A DNA stretch of 64,000 nucleotides from CAUZIZ01 sp965218775 (lineage in GTDB: Bacteria > Acidobacteriota > UBA6911 > RPQK01 > JAJDTT01), in the NCBI GenBank assembly GCA_965218775.1, contig CBDCLS010000003.1:558001-622000 (forward strand), given 5' to 3'. A program made the translations under genes and the position numbers. Position 1 is the first letter of the stretch. The number at the start of each line of letters is the position of its first letter. Of the stretch, positions 46,101 to 53,906 are shown one piece after another. A model generated the notes under the pieces. It saw only the letters and a list, made by a program, of their open reading frames with translations. It searched no databases and was not told where the DNA came from.

Positions 46101-46200
46101 ATCCACTTTCGGCAACTGATCGACCTTATCGCAGTGGACTTAGGTCTCAGCTTTGCGCCCTGACCTTTCGTGCTCAGATAGCCCGTTCGTTGCGGCTGCG
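46101..46200 (-). promoter_or_regulatory. Candidate c-di-GMP-I (GEMM-I) riboswitch upstream of SH3 gene
   Basis: Same architecture as 44598-44700: ACGAACGGGCTATC, CTGAGCACGAAAGGTCAG stem-loop, GCGCAAAGCTGAGACCTAAG, AAGGTCGATCAGTTGCCGAA. Outer P1 here is CGCAA with TTGCG. The GAAA stem differs from the other copy (CTGA/TCAG against CTGAG/CTCGG) yet still pairs, whereas the core is identical. Confidence 0.75.
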
Positions 46201-46483
46201 AAGGTTAAATTAGTTGAAGGTTGTGCTTGCTGCTTTCAAGCGTTCCTTCCTTACGAGAACCCTTTTCGGCCAGCAAGCGGGAAAGCTTTGTGAGGAGCCT
46301 CACATTATTGTCGAACCACAAGTACTAAAACTATAAACTTCCGTTCTCAAGCCTTTGATCTGTCCCTATTGGGAAGATCTTCTTAATTTAGACCTTTAGT
46401 AGTAGATGCTAAACAAAGAACATTAAAGATCCGTTTGCACATGACGATACTAATCTTGTGAGAAGGGAGAAAGAAAAGGCGAG

Positions 46484-46774
46484 ATGGGAAGAAATGGACG
46501 AACTAAAATCCTCCAGATACAGCCTAATGCTCCCTTCAAAGTCACGGAGATTATCAGGCCGAAGCCAATCACTAGAGTCCGCGGGACCCCAAGTTTTGTC
46601 CCTGGTGTGATCCATCATTGCGGCCGAGAGATCCCGATTGTGGATGTTCGATTGAAGCTTGGTATGGAAGCCACTGAATGCTCAGAGAAAACCCGCGTCG
46701 TGGTGCTTCACATAGACAATGTGGAGATGGGTCTGCTAGTGGATCAGGTTTTGGGCGAAGGTGATCTAAAATAG
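46484..46774 (+). CDS. CheW-like domain protein, C-terminally short
   Basis: 96 residues. CheW core: FKVTEIIRPKPITRVRGTPS, FVPGVIHHCGREIPIVDVRL, RVVVLHIDNVEMGLLVDQVL. A full CheW has about 140-165 residues; this one stops after GEGDLK, losing the last strands, and the N-terminal strand is shortened too. Possibly a decayed chemotaxis/biofilm adaptor. A purine-rich GAGAAGGGAGAAAG upstream may serve as ribosome site. No other che genes nearby. Confidence 0.65.
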   Translation: MGRNGRTKILQIQPNAPFKVTEIIRPKPITRVRGTPSFVPGVIHHCGREIPIVDVRLKLGMEATECSEKTRVVVLHIDNVEMGLLVDQVLGEGDLK

Positions 46775-46837
46775 CGACAATCCCTCATCGCATAGTGGAG
46801 CGATCACCAGGCGACATCTTTTGTCCGAGTCGGACTC

Positions 46838-47037
46838 AGTGAACATGCCTCCACGTCTTCTGGTTGACGACGTTGTGGATCGTCTTCTGACTCACATCGT
46901 AATGCCTTTTTCACGCTCGCTACACTCGGGAAAACCACGGGCATATCTGTCCAGACAGGACCCGTTACGATCCGTGCAATCGTGCTCTGGGACACTGCAA
47001 ATTGCCTCGAGAGCTGGCGCTGAGACGCGAGGGTCAT
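46838..47037 (-). pseudogene. Remnant of tandem HTH (HNH-endonuclease-like) protein
   Basis: Minus strand reads SQRQLSRQFAVSQSTIARIV (then TGPVW) and, after a frameshift, YDVSQKTIHNVVNQKTWRH. Both are the short helix-turn-helix motifs that end many HNH homing-type endonucleases. No nuclease domain is left. Confidence 0.45.
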
Positions 47038-48007
47038 CGCATAGAGATACCGAAATCGTCTCTACCGATACGTTGCTCCGGATGGCACCGTGCGGAAGCG
47101 GTAAGAACCGGCGGATCTGCGCTCAGATTAAGGAAAGGGAGCACGGCTATGGATGGCGGGTCCGAGCCAGTGTCGGAGGTATTCCCGAATCGCTCGATAT
47201 CTCGTTTGAGCTCCTGTGTTGACTGGTAGCGATCTTGGACATCTTTGCTGAGAGCCTTCAAGATTATTGCTCAAGCTCCAGTGGCACCTCGGGATTAACG
47301 GTCGTCGGAGCTGGGGGTGTGGAGTTGAGGGTCTGATTCAGGATCTGGACGGCTGTTTCGCCCTGAAATGGTGGCCTACCCGTTATCAGTTCGTACAGGA
47401 CCGCACCCATCGAGAAGACATCGGTCCGGACATCGATTCCCTGGCCGAGAGCTTGTTCTGGAGACATGTAGGAAATCGTTCCCATCGGCGTGCTGGGAAC
47501 GGTCAACCTCGTAGGAACCTCGGCACCGCTCTCCAAGCCCGTCAACTTGGCGATTCCAAAGTCAAGGACCTTGACCTTCCCTTCGGGCGTGATCTTCACA
47601 TTGGCGGGTTTCAGGTCCCGGTGAATGATGCCCTTCTCATGAGCTGCTTCCAGTGCCTCGGCCATCTGAAGAGCAATCTTCAGGCTCTCCTCTACAGGAA
47701 TCGCTCCCGTCTGGATGCGTTCAGCCAGTGTCTCCCCTTCCACCAACTCCAACACCAGGGCGTGCTTGTCGTCGGAATCCTCCAGACCGTAGATCGAGGC
47801 GATATTGGGATGATTCAGCGACGCCAGGACCTGGGCTTCTCGGGAGAAACGGGCCATGCGTTCCCGGTCTGCGGCAAAGGCTTCAGGTAGGACTTTCAGG
47901 GCCACATCGCGATTGAGCTTCGTATCGGTGGCGCGATAGACCTCACCCATGCCGCCTTCGCCCAGCTTCGACGTGATCTTGTAATGCGAGATGGTCTGGC
48001 CGATCAC
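47034..48007 (-). pseudogene. Serine/threonine protein kinase 1, frameshifted and truncated
   Basis: GTG 48007 opens a 247-residue kinase domain: KLGEGGMGEVYRATDTKLNR, VALKVL with the ATP Lys, IIHRDLKPANVKITPEGKVK, VLDFGIAKL, GTISYMSPEQALGQGIDVRT, DVFSMGAVLYELITGRPPF. It stops at LELEQ (TAA 47264), but restoring one base gives the continuation ILKALSKDVQDRYQSTQELK (then RDIERFG) to SIAVLPFLNLSADP, after which the sensor domain is missing. The catalytic loop is intact, yet the protein lacks its normal juxtamembrane and output regions. Last member of a three-kinase group on this strand. Confidence 0.82.
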
Positions 48008-48019
48008 GATGCTGTTCCC

Positions 48020-50913
48020 TCAGTTGTCGGTGGGCACCAGTCGCTTGAGCTCTTCGAACCAGTTCTGGACCACAACCAATCGTGTCTTCTCGGTCTGCTC
48101 GACTTCCTTGAGCATCAAGAAGCGCTGCCCATCAGGAGAAATATCATAGTGCCGCTCGGTGGGATGAGAGCCCTCATGGTAACCTGGCGAGACCACCATC
48201 TCGGGGTTGCCCTTTGTGAACGTAGGCTCGGTTTCGACCTTGACCATCATCAAGGCCCCATCAAGCGTGCGGTAGAACAGCTCCCTGCCTTGCGATCCCC
48301 AGAGTGGAACCCTCCCCCCACCGTTTGAGATGTACCACTTTCCTACCCCCACGTTCGGGAAGGGGCTGACAAAGACCTCCTCCCGTCCCAGCTCATTGGA
48401 GGCGTAGGCTATCCACCGCCCATCGGGCGAGATCTGGGCATCGCCTTCCATCGCCGTTGTCTTAAGAAGCACCTGAGCACGGCGCTCACCCTCCATCGAC
48501 ATCAGCTGGAGGTCCCGGTACGTTTCAGGTTCAGCCTGCGAGAAAACCAGACTCTTTCCGTCAGGCGAAAAGCACATGGGGATCTGTCTGTGGGGGCTGC
48601 TCGTGAGGCGTTGGGCGAGACCCGTGCCATCAGCCGCCTTCCAGAATAGATTCCATTGCCCTCCATCCCGATCCGACGCGAACACCAGCCGCAACCCATC
48701 AGGAGTCCAGAGCGGAAAGCCGTCCTTAGCCGGATCCAAGGTAAGACGGTTGGACACCTTGCGTACCAGGTCATAGATCCATACGTCAGCGTTGTCTGAG
48801 TCGGTCACAGTGACTGCCAGCCGCGTCCCATCCGGCGAGACTCGAGGAGAACGGTACGGGCCTGGCTCCGCCGTCAAGGGTTCCTCGTTTCCCTCAGGAT
48901 CCACCCAAACCAGCGTCTTCTCCCCTTGCTCCTTATCATGAGGAACATAAGCCAACGTTCCTGTCTCGGATATGCTGTAGTGCACTCCATTCACCATCCA
49001 GATCCCCTCCACAACCGGAGTGGAAGGTCCCGTGACCCCGAGATTTTTCAGATCGAACGGTGCCGCCAACAGAGTGCCGCGCTGGGCGTAGATAAGATGA
49101 CCTGTCGGTACGTAATGGCCATGCAAACCGGGACTGATCAGGTCCTTCTCCTCGCCCGTTTCCAGAGACAGGACCCCAACTGAGTAAGTCCGTCCAAGGG
49201 TACCAAACCCTTGGAAGCTGAATAATACCGCCTGGACTCCTGGAAGAATTTGGGGAAAGAACCCGCCAACGACACTGGGCAGTCTTTCGGGGGTCCCTCC
49301 GACGTCCGAAACTCGCCACAGTCCAGGCCTTTTCCCGAACACGATCATGCCATCTTGACCCCAACTGGCGCCACGCCCTATCCCCACTTTGCAGAGGGTC
49401 TGGGGTGCTCCGCCAGACAGGGATACTTTCTTCAATTCTCCTGTGCCCCCTTTGAGGGGCATCTCAGTAAAAAAGCCCACCCATTGCCCTTCTGGCGAGA
49501 AAAACGGGACGCGAGCACCCTCCGTGCCGGGGAGCGGATTGGCCTCAAGTTGGTCCAGGGTCTGGACGTATACTCGCCGGATTCCGTCTTGGGTAGCGGT
49601 GTAAGCCAGCTTGGTCCCATCGCGTGATAGAGTCACGGATGGAGCCGCCGAGATCGTCGCGCCCTCAGGGACGACAACAGAGAACCGGGGAACCTTGGGT
49701 TGGGTGGGTTGGCCATCATACCCGATATTCCAGAAAACAAAGCCGAGGAGAAGACCCGTCGCCAAGGCCATCAAGGCAATTACGACTGCCGGGATTGGCT
49801 GTCGCCACCTCGATTGCATCGCTGCCTCTGGCGCCGTGGCTGGAAACGAATGGATGTGAGCCTGAGCCTCCAGCGAGTGTGTGATGTCGGTAATTACATC
49901 CTCCAAATCCGTCCGCACCTCATGGACAAGCTGGTAGCGTCGGTCCGGCTTCTTGGCCAGCATTTTCTTGACCGTGTGCTGAAGGAGCACCGGAGTGTTG
50001 TCCAGATGTTTGGTGACAGCGCCGGGGATTTCTTTGAGGATGGCATTGGCCGTCTCCACAGGGGTGTCTTTCTTGAACGGATGAACACCCGTGAGCATCT
50101 CGTAGAGCACCACACCGAAGGAGAAGATGTCTGACCGTGGATCGACCTCCTGCCCTCGGATCTGTTCCGGAGACATATAGGGTAGCGTGCCCAGTGTGGC
50201 ACCTGATGCGGTCAGGCTGCTGCTCAGGGTGTTTCCCTGACTGTCCTCTTCCTCCGTCGAAGTCAACCGCTTGGCCAAACCAAAGTCCATCACCTTCACA
50301 TGCCCTTCCGGCGTGAGCATGATGTTGGCGGGCTTCAGATCCCTGTGGACGATGTTCTGTTTGTGGGCAGCCTCTAGGGCCTCGGCAATCTCCACGGCCT
50401 TCTGAAGGGCATCCTTCAACTCCAGCGGCCCCTTCGACAATCGGTCCTTGAGCGACTGGCCTGCTATGTACTCCATCGAGATGAAGGACTGCTCCCCGTC
50501 TTCCCCCACCTCATGGATGTGGCAAACGTAGGGGTGATCCAGAGCAGCCGCTGATCTTGCTTCTCGCAGAAAGCGTTGCCTGGCAGCCGGGTCTTGCTGC
50601 ATTTCCTGGGACGGGAATTTGAGGGCGACCTTGCGTTCTAGCCCGCATTTCTCATCGCCTGTCGTAGCGAGGCGTCGCAAGTGCCGTCCTGGCAAGGCTT
50701 GCGACCGAGGCCTCCGCAGTCGTACTTGTACAGTACGTCGAGGAGGCCGACCGAGCGAAACACAGCCAGGGCGGATGATTGCGGCGACGTAGTAGACCGG
50801 CGATGAGAAATGCGGGCTAGGGGGCCGGTGTCCTGGACCAGATACACCTCACCCATGCCGCCTTCACCGAGTTTCTCCAGGATGCGATAGTGGGAGATGG
50901 TTTGGCCGATCAA
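48020..50913 (-). pseudogene. Serine/threonine kinase 2 with PD40 propeller, split by a MITE
   Basis: The start is TTG 50913 (MIGQTISHYRILEKLGEGGM) and the frame reads to QDTGPL, where a 179-bp insertion shifts it. The remainder is open from 50695 and continues at ERKVALKFPSQEMQQDP, NIVHRDLKPANIMLTPEGHV, MDFGLAKRL, TLPYMSPEQIRGQEVDPRSD, a transmembrane helix (PAVVIALMALATGLLLGFVF) near residue 320, and a WD40-like PD40 propeller (RVSPDGTRLAVTVTDSDNAD, FPLWTPDGLRLVFASDRDGG) ending NWFEELKRLVPT. Without the insert it would be a full-length protein like 53.9 kb. The 3' part lacks the glycine loop, so no active kinase is expected. Confidence 0.85.
50642..50816. mobile_element. MITE of 175 bp inserted in kinase 2 (TSD CTAG)
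   Basis: Perfect 18-bp inverted ends CCCGCATTTCTCATCGCC and GGCGATGAGAAATGCGGG, flanked by CTAG at 50638-50641 and 50817-50820. Removing the element and one CTAG restores the kinase reading frame (T-G-P-L-E-R-K). The ends start CCCG-ATT like the IS1380-family element at 21.6 kb (CCCGGATTATGC) and both use 4-bp nTAn targets, so an IS1380-type transposase may mobilise it (inference). The interior is GC-rich without an ORF. Confidence 0.85.
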
Positions 50914-50949
50914 AGGCGTCTCCAGGATACAGAGGAGTCTATCTACCGA

Positions 50950-50978
50950 ATACTAGAGCCTTGGGTCTGGAAGGGCAA
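50950..50978 (-). promoter_or_regulatory. Candidate sigma-70-type promoter of kinase 2
   Basis: TTGCCC (50973-50978) and TAGTAT (50950-50955) on the minus strand with a 17-bp spacer, 37 bp before the TTG start. The same boxes, spacing and spacer sequence occur before kinase 3, although the sequence between promoter and start differs, which argues for function. Confidence 0.6.
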
Positions 50979-51017
50979 TCTCAGAGGACGGTTGATGTCT
51001 TTTGCAGCTGCCGAACC

Positions 51018-51478
51018 TCATCCTGGGTGAGGAGCAGGAGCAGCATCCTGCTTCACGCCGATGTTAGTCAACGCCTGCCTCGCGCTCACTGCGAGGGGGG
51101 ACAGCGGTAAGCGACAACAGGCGGTTTCCTGAGCATTGCGGATATAGAGGCGGTCGCCAACCACCACCGGATGATTCCACGTCCTGCCTTCAAGCGCCTG
51201 GATGCGAGCTAGCTCGGTGTGCCCCGCCGGGTCGGCTTTCAGAAGCACCACCGCGCCTCGCTCGCCGTCGCCCGACTAGCAAATAGCCACCAGGTATGAT
51301 TAATTAAGATGCCGCACAGCATCGGTCCGGCCACCGGGGCCATCAACATAGTCAACGGTCCCCCATCTTGGACCAGGTTTGGCAGGAAACGCATCGCCAC
51401 CATGTCGGCGATCAACAGCAACGGAGGCCAGATGCGTAGCAGTCGAAACGGCGACGGGTTGGTTTGTGAGGATTCTGG
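51018..51478 (-). pseudogene. PQQ-like propeller membrane protein reduced to its two ends
   Basis: The 5' piece encodes FRLLRIWPPLLLIADMVAMR and GPMLCGILINHTWWLFASRA, the N-terminal membrane region of acidobacterial PQQ-like propeller proteins. It is followed directly, in another frame, by the family's last blade (DPAGHTELARIQALEGRTWN, PVVVGDRLYIRNAQETACCR). The roughly 350 residues between are deleted. Confidence 0.65.
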
Positions 51479-51528
51479 TTCAGCCGTGGAGCGGCGAGCT
51501 GCCAATCGGTCGCGCCCGCCACCGCCAC

Positions 51529-52389
51529 CTAGCCCTCGAGGCTGTTGTAGACGATCTCGATCCAGCGCTCCGTTGAGATGAAACCCCAGCTCCAAGAGTC
51601 CCATTTGTCCGGAAGGCCGGCCTGTTTGGCCTGCGACAAAGTCTTGCCCGATTTTCTCAGCTCACGGATGTGGCTGATCGTCTCCCCCAACATGCCGTGA
51701 AACTGCTTCAAATCGCCCAGGGTCGATAGCGGCCCATGCCCGGGAATGACCTTCACGTCGGCCGGTAGCCGTTCGACCACTTGGGCAACGTTCTTCCTGT
51801 AGCCCTCGGGATTGCCTCCGCTGTTGACGTCGACATAGGGAAAGCGACCGGCGAAGAATTGATCCCCCATGTGAACGACGTTCGATCCTTTGAAGTAGAT
51901 GATGCTGTCGCCATCTGTGTGCCCCCCGGGGACATGGAAGACGTCAATCTCCTCACCGTTGAAATGGATGGTCAACGAATTGTTAAAGGTGATCACCGGG
52001 AGGGCCGGGCCGGAGAGCTGCCCGGCCAATCGTTTGCGGACGTTGCTGTGCGCCACAATCGGTGCGTCCTTTCCGAACGCGGGATTAGCACCCGTATGGT
52101 CGCCGTGATGGTGCGTGTTGATGAGGAACTTCAGCTTGCCCTGGGTGAGCTTGCGCGTGGCGGCGCGGATCTTTTCCGCCAGCGGGAGGAATTGATCATC
52201 GATCATCAGCACGCCGTCGTCGCCGATCGAGAGGCCGATGTTTCCGCCCGCGCCACTGTCGAGCACATAGATGTTCCCGGCCACGTGGTGGGTCTGGAAC
52301 TCGACTTTTGAAAAATCCCGCTGCGAGACGGCCTGATGGGCAAACAGCAGAAGACAGACCCCCAAAGCCGCCAACGTCATTCGTTTCAT
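51529..52389 (-). CDS. Exported MBL-fold metallo-hydrolase
   Basis: Start ATG 52389 (MKRMTLAALGVCLLLFAHQA, signal peptide) with GGGGGG 6 bp upstream. About 286 residues. Metallo-beta-lactamase motifs: FLINTHHHGDHTGANPAFG (HxHxDH), VFHVPGGHTDGDSIIYF (His ligand), VVHMGDQFFAGRFPYVDV (Asp ligand) and VIPGHGPLSTLGDL (His). This is the periplasmic cyclase/hydrolase type rather than a known resistance enzyme; substrate unassigned. An IS4-family element sits 62 bp upstream of the start and probably cut or replaced its promoter. Confidence 0.88.
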   Translation of the reverse strand: MKRMTLAALGVCLLLFAHQAVSQRDFSKVEFQTHHVAGNIYVLDSGAGGNIGLSIGDDGVLMIDDQFLPLAEKIRAATRKLTQGKLKFLINTHHHGDHTGANPAFGKDAPIVAHSNVRKRLAGQLSGPALPVITFNNSLTIHFNGEEIDVFHVPGGHTDGDSIIYFKGSNVVHMGDQFFAGRFPYVDVNSGGNPEGYRKNVAQVVERLPADVKVIPGHGPLSTLGDLKQFHGMLGETISHIRELRKSGKTLSQAKQAGLPDKWDSWSWGFISTERWIEIVYNSLEG

Positions 52390-52451
52390 AGCAACCCCCC
52401 GAGAAAGAAATGAACCGGCATTTGGCATCGTTTCCATTTCCCTACTCTCCC

Positions 52452-53787
52452 TCACTGCTGTCCGGTTTAGATTGTAGAGATCGTCTATAAGTTACATGGG
52501 TATAGTAGGTTGCGACGAGGAAGGGGTGTGACGCATTTGAATTTTCGTGGCTTCTCCTTGGCCCCGTACCCAGACGGTCAGAGGCGTAGTCCAGTCTCTG
52601 GCCATGAACCCAAGACGAACGATTTTTGCCCAGCTGATGGAGGGGATTCACCGGGAACAGTTCCAGCGCTGTGTCGAGCGTTACGGAGGAGACCGCCGGG
52701 TGCGCCGCTTCTCGTGCCGGAACCAGTTTCTGGCCATGGCCTTCGCGCAGTTGACGTACCGGGAGAGCTTGCGGGACATCGAGGCCTGCCTGCGCTCCCG
52801 AAGCGAGCTGCTCTATTCGCTGGGATTTCGCGGGGAGGTGGCCCGCAGCACCCTGGCCGAAGCCAACGAAACACGGGACTGGCGTATCTACGCCGACTTG
52901 GCGCAGAAGCTCATTGTCAAAGCCAGACGCCTGTATGCCAACGAGCAACTCGGTCTGGAGCTGGGGGAGACAGTCTATGCCTTCGACTCGACCACCATCG
53001 ACCTGTGCTTGAGCTTGTTTCCCTGGGCCCACTTTCGCAAGCGCAAGGGCGCCATCAAACTGCACACCCTGCTGGACTTGCGGGGTCCGATCCCCACCGT
53101 CATCGAGATCACCCAGGGAAAGTGCCACGACGTCAACCTGTTGGATTCCCTCGTCATCGAGCCCGGTGCCTTTTACGTCATGGACCGGGGTTATCTCGAC
53201 TTTGCTCGTCTGCATGTCGTTCATCAAGCTTGCGCCTACTTTGTGATTCGGGCCAAGAAGAATCTCCGCTTTACTCGCTACACCTCTCGAGCACGGACCG
53301 ATCAGCCCGGAGTTCGCAGCGATCACACCGGGCGCTTGGCCTTGCCAAAATCTCGGCAAGACTATCCAGAGCACTTGCGAAGAGTTCGCTTCTTCGACGC
53401 TCCCACCAACAAATCTCTCGTCTTCCTGACGAACAATTTCACCCTTCCGGCCCTCAGCGTCGCCTCCCTCTACAAACTCCGCTGGCAGGTGGAGCTGTTC
53501 TTCAAGTGGATCAAGCAGCACCTGCGAATCAAGACCTTCTACGGCACCTCCGACAATGCCGTTCGCACCCAGATCTGGATTGCTGTCTGCGTTTACCTCC
53601 TCATCGCAATCCTGAAAAAGGAACTCAAGCTTCCCCAAAGTCTACACAGTATTCTGCAGGTTTTGAGCGTGACCGCATTCGAGAAAGTTCCCATTTATCA
53701 ACTACTTATGAGACCTAGCTTGCAGGAAGCCCACAGTCCTAGCTCTAACCAGTTGACTCTATGGGACTTATAACCGGACACTAGTGA
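52452..53787 (+). mobile_element. IS4-family insertion sequence (about 1336 bp, TSD CTCTCCC)
   Basis: CTCTCCC occurs at 52445-52451 and 53788-53794. Inside, imperfect inverted ends TCACTGCTGTCCGGTT and (complement) TCACTAGTGTCCGGTT match at 14 of 16 positions. A single transposase gene fills the element. A duplication of 7-8 bp fits the ISPepr1-like branch of IS4; subgroup is tentative. Confidence 0.8.
52604..53773 (+). CDS. IS4-family transposase (DUF4372 N-terminus)
   Basis: Start ATG 52604 (MNPRRTIFAQLMEGIHREQF). About 389 residues. DDE residues: Asp in VYAFDSTTIDLCLSLFPW, Asp in AFYVMDRGYLDFARLHVV, Glu in YKLRWQVELFFKWIKQHLR (YREK-like helix of IS4). Intact, so the element may be active. 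Confidence 0.93.
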   Translation: MNPRRTIFAQLMEGIHREQFQRCVERYGGDRRVRRFSCRNQFLAMAFAQLTYRESLRDIEACLRSRSELLYSLGFRGEVARSTLAEANETRDWRIYADLAQKLIVKARRLYANEQLGLELGETVYAFDSTTIDLCLSLFPWAHFRKRKGAIKLHTLLDLRGPIPTVIEITQGKCHDVNLLDSLVIEPGAFYVMDRGYLDFARLHVVHQACAYFVIRAKKNLRFTRYTSRARTDQPGVRSDHTGRLALPKSRQDYPEHLRRVRFFDAPTNKSLVFLTNNFTLPALSVASLYKLRWQVELFFKWIKQHLRIKTFYGTSDNAVRTQIWIAVCVYLLIAILKKELKLPQSLHSILQVLSVTAFEKVPIYQLLMRPSLQEAHSPSSNQLTLWDL

Positions 53788-53906
53788 CTCTCCCTATTTA
53801 AATTGACTGCCTTCAGTCCTAAGTCCCAACTCTAACAGCCGATTAGGTGCATATGTTAATTCCGAAGAATAGATGGGGCGATTCTCCCCACCATAAATAC
53901 CTAGAT

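Noticed and set aside
46821..47222. 133-codon plus-strand frame
   Set aside because: Antisense to the HTH remnant and the tail of kinase 1; no motif.
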